Assembly: GCA_964058845.1 (NCBI GenBank)
Contig: CAXKVR010000231.1
Coordinates: 62,001-126,000, forward strand
Length of the DNA: 64,000 bases
Direction: 5' to 3'
Source: Carex sylvatica
Taxonomy: Eukaryota > Streptophyta > Magnoliopsida > Poales > Cyperaceae
The notes beneath the pieces are model-generated. The model worked only from the letters and a program-made list of their open reading frames with translations, ran no database searches and had not been told where the DNA came from. Position 1 is the first letter of the stretch; every line of letters begins with the position of its first letter. The position numbers were made by a program, and so were the translations under genes. Shown piece by piece: positions 52,901 to 64,000 of the stretch.

Positions 52901-53926
52901 CCTAATATGAATATGTACTTGCAGATCAAATTTTATATATATTTTTTTAACTTTTTTACTATTTTTTAAGGTAGGTAGAAAATCACTTGATCTGAAAATT
53001 CTGGACCATCCAAAAACAGTGATTTTCTACCTATCTTAAAAAAATTCTAAAAAATATATAATTCAGGCTGCAAGTACATATTCATACGAAAAATATGTTG
53101 AACGGTTCGGATCGACCGTTAGGATTTTGATAACGAAAATTAACGAAAATATTTATCCATATTACGGACCAAATCGTGCTATGCATAGTACCATAGACTC
53201 ACTCAATGGACATTATCAGCATTATTAAAGAATTGAAATAAAAAAAAAGGACCAGAAAAAAAAAGGGGTTGATATCATATATACACACCCTTCTACTCTT
53301 TTTCTAATTTCAGATTTACCTGTCAACTCTTCAATACATCTTATATATCCATGAACTCTTAAAGTATTTTCATATTTACCCATCAACTCTTCAATATATC
53401 TTTGTAAATCCTTCAATCTTTAAATCCTAGCTTAAGCTGAAGAGAGCTGATTTCTAATTCGTTCTTTCGGTACCCTTGTCCAATGATTGGCATCACTTCT
53501 GCCAACATGTCAACAATTGCAGGGTGGTACTTGTAAGCTTGAGACATGTACATGTCAGATATTATCAGCACGGACAGTAAAATATTTGCTGTGACCTATT
53601 TAATGCCCCCTGACATGGTCTTTTGACCCCTGTAGGTATTCAATATCTCTGTGGAATCAGGCGATGTCATAATTGCTGGCACAGATGGTCTATTTGACAA
53701 CCTCTATTACAGCGAAGTAACCGCCGTCGTTGTGCATGCGGTAAGAGCTGGGCTCGGGCCCCAGGTCACAGCACAAAAGATTGCAGCACTTGCTCGTCAA
53801 AGAGCCCTGGATAAGAACCGGCAAACCCCTTTCTCCACTGCAGCACAAGATGCAGGATACCGGTACTATGGCGGAAAGCTTGATGACATCACTGTTGTGG
53901 TCTCTTACATCACCTCCTCAGACTAG
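49978..53926 (+). CDS. Organelle-type protein phosphatase 2C (PP2C55/80 type)
   Basis: Five exons join in phase: 49978-50482, 51040-51163, 51562-51886, 52576-52725 and 53636-53926 (stop TAG), giving 464 aa. PP2Cs are metal-dependent Ser/Thr phosphatases. Metal-binding and fold residues are intact: GEDAHF (237-242), DGVGGW (254-259), RGSSTACI in exon 3, LGDSG (325-329), DGLFDN (385-390) and [11 protein letters not shown] (450-460). The C-terminal run, [19 protein letters not shown], and [15 protein letters not shown] are typical of the Arabidopsis PP2C55/PP2C80 branch. About 210 residues precede the catalytic domain, and the first part is Ser/Arg-rich and low in acidic residues, consistent with a mitochondrial or plastid targeting peptide (inference). 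Introns 3 and 4 each contain a foldback MITE, and intron 2 has a possible hAT end. All splice sites remain intact, so the gene looks functional. Confidence 0.88.
51226..51410. mobile_element. Possible hAT-like element end in PP2C intron 2
   Basis: CAGAGGCGGAGAAATGATTT at 51,226 resembles the conserved start of many plant hAT elements (CAGAGGCGGA). A G-run lies at about 51,285-51,300. GGGGGTCAATTGACCCCC is a perfect 18-bp palindrome near 51,383. I could not find a matching inverted end or 8-bp duplication, so the assignment is weak. Confidence 0.35.
51914..52316. mobile_element. Foldback MITE D in PP2C intron 3
   Basis: The 403-bp inverted repeat starts GAGTGATGCTATGGTACTAT and ends TAGTACCGTTGCCTCACTC. 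Its outer arms match MITE E in intron 4 (GGTACT.TGCAT.. / CTATGCATAGTACC), so D and E belong to the same subfamily. Inner arms have TAGATAGATAGAAAATCACT and the near-inverse. No clear 9-bp duplication is visible (flanks TTATATATA and CACACACAT), so the insertion is older or its edges are altered. Confidence 0.8.
52384..52402. repeat. (CT)n microsatellite in PP2C intron 3
   Basis: About nine uninterrupted CT units. Confidence 0.85.
52796..53204. mobile_element. Foldback Mutator-like MITE E in PP2C intron 4
   Basis: The 409-bp inverted repeat starts GAGTGAGTCTATGGTACTCT and ends AGTACCATAGACTCACTC. Flanking 9-mers ACTGGACAT (52,787-52,795) and AATGGACAT (53,205-53,213) agree at 8 of 9 bases. 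Inner arm blocks AACGGTCGACCCAAACCATT and AACGGTTCGGATCGACCGTT are inverse partners. Same subfamily as MITE D. Confidence 0.88.
53312..53404 (+). repeat. Short direct repeat in PP2C intron 4
   Basis: ATTTACC.RTCAACTCTTCAA with TAYATCTT occurs at about 53,313 and 53,373, spaced 60 bp apart. Confidence 0.6.
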
Positions 53927-55000
53927 GTTGTTAAATTTGTCAGTTTCATCTGTAGTGGTTTTCTGGGGTGTTTTGTGTAGCGACTCACGGAGTCTAATGC
54001 AATTACAGGTGCTTGTTACACATTTAGCTACGGAAGTTGCTCGACAGTCTAAGTATGCTGTGACGGTGCTATGAATCACCAGGGAAGATATTTTTTTATA
54101 AATTCTGGTCTCTCTTGGTTTGGAGTTGTGTATAGGAGGCTTAGGTGTTTGGATAATTTGCCGCTAGTTAAAAAAAAGCTTGTGAAAGGTGAAAAACTGT
54201 TTTTTTATTACACGAAAGGATGTTTATTTTGTTAGGATTTATAGGCCTTTTTACTATTGATTAGATTACTTCGTAGTTTTTTTATATATATAATATCACC
54301 ATGTCAATGAAGAACAACAAGAGCATGATCCATAGTAGTTGCTCTTGTTGGCATCTTTGTTTATCTTTGATAGTTTTAGTTGTATTTTATTTTCTTTTGT
54401 GTGATATCATAGTTGCTCTTGTTGGCATCTTTGTTTATCTTTAATAGTTTTAGTTGTATTTTATTTTCTTTTGTGTGATATCATCGCTGCTTGATCCTTT
54501 GGTTGTATGTTAGAACCATCAAATAATTTCTGTACAACTGTCGAAGAGCCCAAAACAATTTGCTCAATATTTGGGAGAACAAGTAATAAAACGAATAACT
54601 CAATAATGTAATCATCAAGTTGCAAAATTTCGTAACCCTTTTCCTAAATTCTAGTAAAATGTAGGTATTGCCTGCGCTACATCCCTTATCAATCTTATTT
54701 CCACTTTTCATGACAAGTCCCCTTCAAGTATGGTGCAAATGTATGTGCAGACATAATAATTTTTGTAGGTAATGAACCTGAGCTGTTTCTCTTGATGAGT
54801 AGTCAATTGGTTTAGCTTAATTAGCAACTGTTTTGCTTTGAATTTGGTACCATGTGGGTACAAAAGAAGAATTTAATGTGTAAAGTTTGGTTCCTATTTT
54901 GAACGGAAGAAGTTGACATTGCCACACTTTCCCAAAAAAAGGGTTGTTCTAGGGATAGAGATCACGAGTAGCCAAAATTTATTTAGTTACAATCTTAATA
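53927..55000. other. 3' flank of the PP2C gene
   Basis: The first several hundred bp are probably 3' UTR. The 74-bp tandem duplication at 54,336-54,483 is entered separately. No coding exon seen. Confidence 0.5.
54336..54483 (+). repeat. Perfect-order 74-bp tandem duplication
   Basis: TAGTTGCTCTTGTTGGCATC begins at 54,336 and again at 54,410. The two 74-bp copies differ at only one or two bases (TTTGATAG versus TTTAATAG), so the duplication is recent. Confidence 0.92.
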
Positions 55001-58000
55001 TTTCAAAATTCTGATCTTACCATCACTTTTTGAAATATTCAGAATATAACACCCACACAGACTGACGCTGCAGAGGACCAAGAGGTCATGCGCACCTCAG
55101 AGCTGCGTATCACCTAGGTCATGGTGTACATGACCCTTTTATAAATGGAGTTGATTCATGTTCTCACGCGCATGTCTCACCAATTTAGTTATGCGCAGCT
55201 TCGGTCTGTGGAGGTTGGAGCTGCGTGGGGGTAGGATGTGAATTTTCTAGGAATTGATGGTAAGGTCGGAATCTTTTAAATATTAAGACGGTAACTAGAA
55301 ATATTTCGGAACTGGAGTAGGTAATAGCTGAGCATCTAACAATAAACGACGTCACTGACGTCAAATTTTATTCGACAAGCTTTATTGATGTAATCATGCA
55401 ACTAAAAAGAGCTATAATTTTGATCGAAATGAAAGGGTAGTCTCTTTTAGCAAGGACATGACTTGCTCGATTCTGATGCTCTTTTATAGACGCCGTGCGT
55501 ATTACCTTATACCAATATTTTCTATACTAATCTCATACAGATTATAATCCTTTTTTTTATAGAATAATTATATTCATCCCCCTTCTATCTCTGCACCTAC
55601 AGTAGTCTCTCAATAGTCCCCGCGTCAACCTATATCAAATGAAGTAGTGAGGACCTCTCATCTCCGCATCAACCTTCCAATCGTCTCTACATTAACCATT
55701 ATCTAACAAAAATAGTTAACTACATAGGTATTACTCTAGTGCATAGGTGTAAATACTTGTAATATTTGATATTATTACTTTCAAATGTTAACCAGTGTCA
55801 TATGTATAAAATACTTGCACGACGAGATATAAATACTTGTGTGACAACGAGCCCGAAAGTACATCATTATGGATCTCATTTGAAATAAAAATTACGTAGA
55901 AGACGTTTGTGATTTTAGATTTGCAAACTTCATAATAAATTGTCAGAAATGTAAACGAGATAGAATGAAAAAAAATACACATCTAAAAACGTGTATGGCC
56001 CCCTATGTAGTTTGAGATCTGGAGAGAGAATTATTTATGTAAAATTTGTTCACCTTATAGGTATAAATAATTTCATTCTTAGATATAAATACTTATGTGC
56101 ATAGGTATTAATACTTGTGAGACAACAAGTTCGAAAGTACGTCATCATGGATCCATTTGAAAGAGAATTGCGTAGAAGACGTTTGTGGTTTTAGATTCAC
56201 AAAATTCCACATAGATCGTCAGAAATGTGGACGAGATTGAACAAAGAAAAAGAAACTCACATCTAAAAATGTGTATGACCTCCCCATATAGTTAGAGATT
56301 TTATTGGAGAGAATTATTTATGTAAAAATTATTCACTTTATAGGTATAAGTATTTTCATTCTTAGGTATAAATATTTCCGTGCATAGATATTAATACTTT
56401 AGAAGAAAAAAAAAAAATCTGTGCTGGAGTTTTTGTGGTCCCCCATGATAATTATGGAAGTTAAGTGGGGGGGTGTAATGCGAGGATAGAGATGCAGGGA
56501 CAATTATCAGGATCCTTTTTTATAATGGTCATAAATCGAATTATTCAACTATTTAATTTTAAAAAAAATAATTATCCGGATTATGAATCTGCCAATGTCC
56601 ATATAAAATTTATTGCCTTTGCCACTAAACTAAAAATTAATTATTTTGAAAATTCAATTATTTTCAAACAATTACGTCTTATCTAGAGATCAAACAATTA
56701 CCTCTCATATAGGGTCAAACACTTACACCCCGGAAAGAAAAAACAATTCCCGCCTTAGTAAGGACCATCATATGCCAAAAGCAAACCATAAACTTAAATC
56801 TGAAATGCAGAACATAGTACCTGATTATGTGGAATCCAATTGCGAAGAGTCATCTCCTTATGCGTGAGACAAATCTTCAATAGCAAGAGGCGCCTTTTCT
56901 TGTCGGTTCGTCGTATGGTTGTGGATTAAGCCTTTTAAGAGAGTAAGATGTGGTCCTTGAGAAATCCTCTTCAAATATTCTAACATATTTCTCTTCTCAG
57001 TTCTTTGATAATGAAAAAAAGGAGAAGGCACTCAGATTCTCTCTAAAATAACTACTGCTCATAATTCTGAGCTGTTCGTTATCTTGTGCCTTAGGGATCC
57101 ATCCTTATATAGGAATGCACTTCTAGAACAAGAGTGTAGCCACACCAAATTTAGTGCGGTCACACAAACCAAGTCGGTTGTACTACAAAATTGCCTTGTT
57201 TCAACCCACATTCCCAAGTCCAGAATTAACCTGCACTAGTTTGTGCTACCTTGTCTAACCGCACAAACAGTCGCACAAAATTACTTGTAAGGCTTAATAT
57301 CAAACTCTGAAATTTTGCCTAGCTGCACAGGCTCTCTATATTCAGTCCAACTAGATGTACATCTCTGCACATTTACTCTGGTTTTCTGCGGCTTTTATAG
57401 GGTTGCACCTATGACCGCACAAACCCTCTAAATAGATAATTATTTGAATTGAAAATCTCAGAATCAGTTCATTAATAATTTGATTTTTACCAAAATTATT
57501 TTACATATTTATAAATAACACTCTATTAAATATATAAATTGTCTAATATCTTAATTCTATGTTAAATTATTTTAACTATAATAATTTATAATTATATTAC
57601 ATATATGCTCAACGTTGAATTATGTTCTAGCACAAACTGAACCCAAAGGGATGTTACAAAGCATGATTTATTTTTTAATACGACTCGTGTGGGAAGTAGC
57701 TGGACCTTGGATTTGGGTGAATTATGGGCCTTTCTCAACCCATGTTCAGAAACTGATGACTTTTTGCATTCCTCAGCGGCCGATGATAAAGAGAAAATTA
57801 AATTAGAGCTTTACTAATTCCAGTATCTATCTCTTGACAGATAAGTTCTATACAAAGTGAATCTGTGGGCGTCATTGAGAGAGAAAACTTATAATGATCT
57901 ATGCATAGAACTATAACCTATAGTTTCCATGTAAAAGTTACCAAATGCTGTTAATTGTGCAACACTTAATTACTAATCTATAATTAGAACCCCAGAGTTT

Positions 58001-58150
58001 TCCTATTTCTAGGGTTGAACTTGCATTTACTTGGGTAACATTTTCCGTCAAATTTCGCGAATAAGGTTTAACGGCTTGAACTTGCCTTATTCCACACAAA
58101 AGAAATACAATATATCGTCTCCATAATTTCAACTAAGAGAAATCCACTAA
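55001..58150. other. Intergenic DNA with tandem repeat and LTR-like sequence
   Basis: Apart from the 55.8-56.4 kb tandem unit, the stretch 57,090-57,440 has TATATAGGAATGCAC and three occurrences of a GCACAAAC motif (ACCGCACAAACAGTCGCACA, GACCGCACAAACC). This resembles the repeat-bearing LTR style of the other relics here, but no boundaries are visible. No coding exon recognised on either strand. Confidence 0.4.
55827..56340 (+). repeat. Two tandem units of about 265 bp
   Basis: The blocks AAATACTTGTGTGACAACGA, AAGTACATCATTATGGAT, TACGTAGAAGACGTTTGTG, ATTGTCAGAAATGTAAACGA, CACATCTAAAAACGTGTATG and AGAGAATTATTTATGTAAAA recur in the same order about 265-270 bp later (e.g. AATACTTGTGAGACAACAAG, TGCGTAGAAGACGTTTGTGG). 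The units are about 80-85 percent alike by eye. Non-coding. Confidence 0.8.
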
Positions 58151-60212
58151 TTTTTGTTCACAGATTGTCCACAATTTTATCCAATCTCAGTTTCAACTGT
58201 CATTAAATTCCTACGGTTCCACCTGCTAACGATCTCGTCTCCTCTCCTATTTAAGCATCTCATCTCGCGACTCCGTATCTTCTTTTTTTTTAATTTCATT
58301 TTCGAATCTTTTATTTCCGATCAGATCTGCTCTGCAATTTTCGCAATTTCCGTGATTTCCTTCCTCTTTCGTCTTGAGGGAACATTCAAGAGTAGTATGG
58401 GAGAAGCGAGAATCTTCATGAGATTTCCTTTCTCTTTCTCGACGAAACCTTCAGGGGTGGATTTCGATCGGATAGAAGTTGTCAGGATTGAACAACATGC
58501 TGAAATTTAAATCTAGTGAGTTATTTCTTTATTTCTGTTGAATTTGTTGTTTGATTTGGTACAGTAACGGATCTAGTATTGTTTTGAACTTTTATTTGAA
58601 TTTGTTTTTTGATTTGATGCAGTAAGGGATCTCGTAATCATCTTGTCAAAATTTGGAGAAAAAAGATGATAGAGAGGCGATATAAAGTATTAATCTTGTC
58701 GTTTTACAGTATTCACCGTTAAATTTACAGTATTCATCTTGTAATTTTACGATATTCATCTTGTAATTTTACGGTATACATCTTGTGAACAGTTACTAAT
58801 ATTTAACAACGTGGTTGTGAATATTTGATATATTAATGTTTTATAGTTTGCATCTCGTTAATTTTACTGTTTGCATCTGTTGTCTTCATTGTATGCAGTA
58901 ACAGATCTAGCATTTTAACAACGATTTTATCTGAATATTATTCGTATGTTGTTATTTCGTTTGATTGTGTATTTATCATTTTTTACATTACATATATATC
59001 TGAATTACAAGATATATGTAACATTTTACAGGATATGACACATTAAATTTGTACTGGTGGTTTCAATGTTTCTGGATGTTTGAAAATTTTAATTATATTT
59101 TTTGTAAGATGTGTTATATAAGTTACAGCATTGAGTTAGTAATTTTACAGGATTGATGCAAATTAAATGAAAGTTTTCCTGGATGTTTGAAAATGATAAT
59201 TACGTTTTTATATTATTTGTTACATAAGTTACAACATTGAGTTAGTAATTTTACAGGATTGACGCAGATCTAATGACAGTGTTCCTAGATGATTGAAAAT
59301 GATAATTACGTTTTTATAATATTTGTTATATAAGTTGCAGCATTGATTTAGCAATTTTACAAGATTGGCGCAAGTTAATTTTACAGCATTGATTTTGCAG
59401 TATTTAATTTACAGTGAGATCCTAAAGAAAAAAATTATGAAATTAAAAAAAAATTAAAAATTTATAATTTTGCGAAAAAAAATTATTTTCGAGATTTATT
59501 TAAAAAAAAATGTCAGTTGTAGATGTTTTTTAGGTTTGGAATGTATTAAAAGTTTTTGTAAAATTGTCATTAATCACAAATAACTGCCATTAACAGCAAA
59601 TAACTGTCATTAACCGTTAGTAAGAAAAGTACAGTTAGTTGTCCAGTAATTCCGCACAAAATACAATTAATTTGCCAAATTGACAAAGTTACAAACTATT
59701 AATGAAAGTTTCTGAATGTTTAAAAAAAAATTATTACGTTTTTTATAAGATTTTTTTTACAAGTTACAGTATTAAATTATTAAATTTACAAGATTATCAC
59801 ATGTCAAATAATTATTTTTCTGTGAATAAATACCTGTAAATAATTAGACACTTCCTAAAACTAATTAGAAAGATGACCAAAACAATAAAAACGAAGCAAT
59901 GTGAAGCTAGGATTAAAACCGCATTAAAACATTTCTTTAACATAAGATATATTATCAAATAATCAAATTATCAGAAAACACTAGTTAAAATACAATGTCC
60001 TGAGCTTTCTAACGTGAAATTAGCTTACCACATCAATCTGTTAAAACAACCTCAAAAAGAAGCTACATCACCTAAATAGTAGCGGTCAACTGTATATATA
60101 GCTGAAGCTTCTAAACAAACCCTCACTAAAAAAAGGGATGTGTTTTTGCTTTGCTTCAGAACGTGTCAGAGATGCGTAATATGATTCATCTTAAATTAGA
60201 ATCAAAGCTCTT
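58151..60212. other. Intergenic DNA with 106-bp tandem repeats
   Basis: A CT- and T-rich leader-like stretch (58,160-58,400) precedes short open frames without family signature; I do not call a gene. The tandem repeats at 59,031-59,400 are entered separately. The last 200 bp are probably the 3' UTR of the bZIP gene (minus strand). Confidence 0.45.
59031..59400 (+). repeat. Tandem repeats of about 106 bp, three to four units
   Basis: Units start CAGGATTGATGCAAATTAAA (59,149), CAGGATTGACGCAGATCTAA (about 59,256) and CAAGATTGGCGCAAG (about 59,362, partial). A more diverged unit begins at 59,031. Each continues through GATAATTACGTTTTTATA.TA, AAGTTACAACATTGAGTTAG and AATTTTA. A diverged relic of the unit lies near 59,700-59,800. 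Confidence 0.75.
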
Positions 60213-63200
60213 CTAATTGGAGTTAGCGTGGCCGCCGTTTTCTTCAGTTGACTTGACTACATTCATTGAGCACGGTTTTAAGCAGAGTGTAGTCATAATT
60301 TCTGGCCCATGCTGCTTAATCATCTCTTCCTATTACCAAAAAAAAAAAAAACCAGAAAAAAGTTAGAAAAAGAAACACAAGAAATGTTTCTTTAGCATGG
60401 AAGAAATAATAACTTGCATTTTTCATATTACCGACTAACAGCCAATTTTTTTCTGATTCTTTTCAAGAATAAGCAAAACCACTAGAGCTAATAAATTTGT
60501 AATTATAATTTTCTACATTAACCGATACACTCGTGTTAATGACAAGTTCATGTAATTGCATTTGAAATTCAGTTTGCTTGATTGTAATTTAATATTTACA
60601 GAGAAAAATGCTTAGAGATATTTGCCAATCATCAACGGATTACAGATTACAAAAATAATACTGGAAATGTTTTAGAACAAACTACCGGTCTAGAACCTTT
60701 GATGAGATATTTGCTCAAGATTCTTTTCCGTAAATTAACCAAATTTCCAGAACTTTTATTGTATTTCATTGCAAAAACACGGAAATATTGGGGTATTGTT
60801 TGCATGACCATAAAATCTAAGTGGGAACTAACCATTAGCTGATTGTTCTCAGTTTCCACATTTTGCAAAGCTTCCTTGAGTTCAAGAATTTTCACTTTCA
60901 ATTCACTGTTCTCACTACTCAGCTCTTTCACCGTCTTCCCCAGCTCTTCGCACTCTTGCTATTAACCAAACAAAAAGACTCGTAAATCATCAAAGTCACT
61001 AAGGTTCGAATTATATTTTTATAAAACAAAAAAAGCTTTTGCTTTGTGCTCCATGAACAAACAAAGAAAAAGGTAAAAGTTAAGCTCAAAATCTTTTTCA
61101 GACAGAAAGAGGAATAAACAACAGATGCCAACTTTCGCCTCTCGGTTAGTCAGTGAGAAAATGAGGAAGCAATTTTAAGCAATTAAAAACAAAGAAAAAA
61201 CCTGTTTCCGTAGCCTTGACCTCCTTGCAGATTCCCTATTTGATTGCTTTCTTCTCTCCCTCTTCAATTCCCTCTCATCCTGCTACAAGTAATACACTAT
61301 ATCAGTGAGGTTAATAGTTGTACATGTTATTGTGCAGGTATTGCCAGAGGTACCAACACGTCACAACTCACAACAGAATTGTAGGAACGAGATCAGGAAT
61401 ATCTGATTAAATTCTTCCAAATGCTCATATTAGAAAATTAAGAAGATTACATTATTTAATGACTAAATAGATGAATTCACATCCTCCCCGGTACTGTAAT
61501 AGGGAATCTTTTACAATTACTGGATCTGGACCGTTCTTTTTAACTTGGCACGAATCTCAAAGCCCAGTAATACTGCCCCCGCCTTAGCCCGAATCCCAAA
61601 GCAGTTGGAGTTAATCTTAAACCGTAAAGTGAAGGGAATCTTTTACAGTAATGGAGAGGACACTTGTTCCTAAATAGATTGGCAAATGCTGAAAAAGTGA
61701 CATGCCATATTAGTTTAAACTTCGCATATAAAAAAAAAAACTTCTAGTTAATTTTATGATTTAACTTTCATGAAGCAGGGCAGGGAGTCGGACAAAATAG
61801 GACTGAGATTTAAATAATCAAAATGACTTAAAAGCGATAAAAACAAAAAAGAAATAAAGATACCGCTTGAAATGGAGCTACATCATTTGGTCTTGAGTTC
61901 AAGGCAAGAGCACTAGTATGACTAGTGTTCCAGATATCCATCCCCATGTGCAAACTTGTGGCTGCTGGGGCGACAGCTGTCCTGCCGGGTGCAGAGACTG
62001 GGAGCTTAGAAGCAGCTCTGCCCCTCACATATTGTGATGAATCATTACTGTTGTTACACAAAGATAAAGCCTGAGATGATTCCCCTGGTTAAATTACAGA
62101 TCAATCATAATGTTAGACACTATGTTGGATCTGAAAACTTAAGTTACTTTAAATTGGTGTCATGTAGAGATCACAGCTTAAGTAAAGCTAAGCCTCAATA
62201 TCTGTTGCCTGTTTGTTCTATTATGAGGGGATAATAGGTTCAAAATTGCTTTCTAATGCGTCTGAGAAATGGGAAAAATATATATATATAAATATTATTG
62301 AATGTGATTGATAGACCACCTTCTGTGTAGGATTTGCCATATTTTCTCTTTTTGGCAGAGGAACCCTGGGGAAAAAAGTAAACAAACTTGAAGAATTAGT
62401 CCACACTGAGGGTTACAGTTTCAGTCTCTAGTATGGACCAAGCCATACAGAGCCACTCTAACTAGTAACTCCAGAGGACCTTGTTGGTGGTTCTCACAAT
62501 TGAGTCTGTATCCTATGATATCTCAAATTTTCAGTTTACATGCCAGTTCACATGCTAGTAACTAAAGACAGCCCAATTTTTTTTTGGTGCATATTCGGAA
62601 TGAAGGGGGTAAGTATTATTGTGCTTCGAGATTTGTGCAGAAAGGATATGAATGGTCCTGATTTTGCACAGATCAACTGAAAGTTTGAGATATCTCAGGG
62701 GATGCGAATTCATCACAATTACCATTTTGTACCATTCTTTTCAAGTAACTGCTGGTTGTACACTAATTTGCCTCATTTAAGCAACAGACCATAAAACCAG
62801 AAATCTTCTAACTCCAAAGCATCAAAAAGTAAGGTCATACTATCAGTACATCTCAGTTTTAACACCAGCTTGACAACAATTTTAAATATGATTGAAATCA
62901 ATAAACAAATATGTACCTTCACTTCTGCATCATCATCTCTTGTTTCTGACGAATCATCATCACTGCTGCTGAAAAAGAAGCAACAACCAGAAGAAATTGT
63001 AACAAATAAGTACCACATTTAAAAGAGAAAAGGATTGAAATCAACCAATGAAGGACAAGGGTACACCAAAACAAACCTTTGAGAAGCCATATTCCCAGAA
63101 CCTGAGGTCCCTTTTCCTCCATCTCGTGATTTTTCAGGTGTATTTTCAGAACTACCCTTGTTCCTTTCCTTATCTTCTATTTGTCTTCCTTCACTTTCGC

Positions 63201-63386
63201 CCATTGCATAAGCCATGCTCTGTAAGAAAACTCATCAAACCGGAAACAGAGCAAGGCAAAATTGAGACAAGGCAGGCTTAAATATGTACAACTTACCACA
63301 GCCATTGACGGGTGGGGATAGTATGGTCCTGAACCTGAGTAATACACTGAGTAAGGCATGGGAGTTCCATATGCAGGCATGACATG
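60213..63386 (-). CDS. G-box-binding bZIP factor (GBF type), 5' part outside window
   Basis: Eight minus-strand exons join in phase: 63386-63297, 63219-63077, 62968-62917, 62365-62320, 62084-61864, 61282-61202, 60958-60833, 60329-60213 (stop TAG at 60,213-60,215). They give 291 codons; upstream exons lie beyond 63,386. MPAYGTPMPYSVYY and YYPHPSM are the proline-rich MFMR region of plant GBFs. A Ser/Asp patch (SSSDDDSSETRDDD) and AKKRK follow. SLHMGMDIWN is the conserved motif before the bZIP. The basic region, KRERRKQSNRESARRSRLRK, has the family N-x7-R. The zipper has leucines at heptad spacing (CEEL, VKEL, NSEL, ILEL, then a Val, then NNQL). Such factors bind CACGTG elements and act in light and stress responses in the nucleus (family knowledge). 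The extreme N-terminus and first Met are missing. Confidence 0.88.
61485..61670. mobile_element. MITE of the 34,513 family in a bZIP intron
   Basis: TAGGGAATCTTTTACAATTA (about 61,500) and AGGGAATCTTTTACAGTAAT (about 61,632) bracket GGACCGTTCTTTTTAACTTG, CACGAATCTCAAAGCCCAGT and CCCGAATCCCAAAG. The pieces match fragments at 32,330-32,440 and 41,610-41,645. Located in the intron between the 221-bp and 81-bp exons of the bZIP gene. Confidence 0.6.
62585..62715. mobile_element. Fragment of the 34,513 MITE family in a bZIP intron
   Basis: TGCTTCGAGATTTGTGCAGA, AAAGTTTGAGATATCTCAGG and GTATTATTGTGC match the right arm of the element at 34,780-34,927. The left arm is missing. Confidence 0.6.
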
Positions 63387-64000
63387 CTGTATATATAAAT
63401 ATAAAAAAATTAAGACTCTTTGCATATGCGATTTTAAATAATCGAATTTCATAGAAAACTAGTTACCACATCTGTAAATTTAAATATAATCGTCTATATT
63501 CAAAGCCAACAACTTCTGAACCAGGGTGCTGATAGAGTACTGATTCTCTTTCTCTCTCCTCCCCTCTGTTTTTTTTTTTTTTTTGTGTGTAATGCTTACT
63601 TGTACAAATGAGGTCAGAGTTGAGTCTCCAAGTTCATAGTATATAACAGAAAACAGCAGTACTTGAATCACTACTGGGCATTTTATTAAATCCAGGCTGA
63701 ATTATCAAGTGCCCGATTAATGCATCCAGCCAAATTTTATGCCTTTAAAGCCCTTTAGAACAAGCATGATTTACCCAATTGAATAACTTCTCACCGAGAA
63801 TCAATAGTGCATTAACACCCTTCTAACATAATTCCAGGTTTCCAACTACGACTGAAAGTCAGAACCCAACAAAACAGCCTATATTTCTAATTGCAGTGAT
63901 GATGTTCCTGCTTTGTTTTTTCTATAAGAGATGTGCTCTATGTGTTGCTTGTAATAAGTTGAAGAGGCATGCCTTTTAAACATTTCTGGTATTGGTATGC
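63387..64000. other. Upstream intron of the bZIP gene at the window edge
   Basis: I see no further confident bZIP exon here on the minus strand. The exon starting at 63,386 follows an acceptor and begins in the MFMR region, so the first coding exon(s) must lie past 64,000, or include a micro-exon I could not prove. A poly-T run of about 16 bases lies at 63,569-63,584. Confidence 0.45.

Noticed and set aside
58154..58510. 118-aa open frame with a Phe-rich start
   Set aside because: The upstream part is a T-rich leader-like stretch, no family signature is visible, and no splice-joined continuation was found.
63466..63480. Possible 5-bp micro-exon (ACAG|ATGTG|GTAACT on the minus strand) of the bZIP gene
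   Set aside because: Splice-like bases occur, but a five-base exon cannot be supported from sequence alone and the upstream phase is unknown.

Overview
The window is nuclear DNA of a flowering plant, most likely a eudicot. It is AT-rich, its genes are split by many GT-AG introns, and its protein families are plant-specific (OEP24 plastid pores, a G-box-binding bZIP, a PP2C of the PP2C55/80 type). The space between genes is packed with plant transposons. I cannot name the species. No bacterial operon, CRISPR array, rRNA or tRNA was seen.

Layout: 1-11.0 kb is gene-poor. It holds a solo LTR with a perfect 5-bp target duplication (845-1957), a short terminal-inverted-repeat MITE, a relic exon of a BZW/eIF5C-like translation factor, and a 5'-truncated LINE. 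At 11.6-14.2 kb and 23.7-25.2 kb lie two tandem same-strand genes for the chloroplast outer-envelope pore OEP24. Between them are a 0.57-kb palindromic element, a CACTA transposon nested in a larger inverted-repeat element, and a 2.4-kb composite insertion that seems to have split the promoter of the second OEP24 copy. A third, broken OEP24-like relic lies on the minus strand at 31.8-32.3 kb beside a 1-kb foldback. The 26-41 kb stretch is repeat territory, with a second LTR relic, several foldback MITEs, a near-perfect 64-bp hairpin, a palindromic tandem array and a CDPK kinase relic.

The right third carries three more gene models whose exons I could join in phase: a claspin/Mrc1-like replication-checkpoint protein (41,944-46,310, plus, 11 exons, 816 aa), an organelle-type PP2C phosphatase (49,978-53,926, plus, 5 exons, 464 aa) with transposons in its introns, and the C-terminal eight exons of a G-box-binding bZIP factor (60,213-63,386, minus), whose 5' part lies beyond the window.

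The genes do not form a pathway; they are ordinary neighbours in a plant genome. The most unusual material is in the repeats: a family of about 400-bp foldback MITEs with 9-bp target duplications (Mutator-like), a symmetrical element built from eight GGGACGCCATG half-sites, and two related LTRs that carry paired palindromes with different core sequences. I found no convincing new protein-based system.
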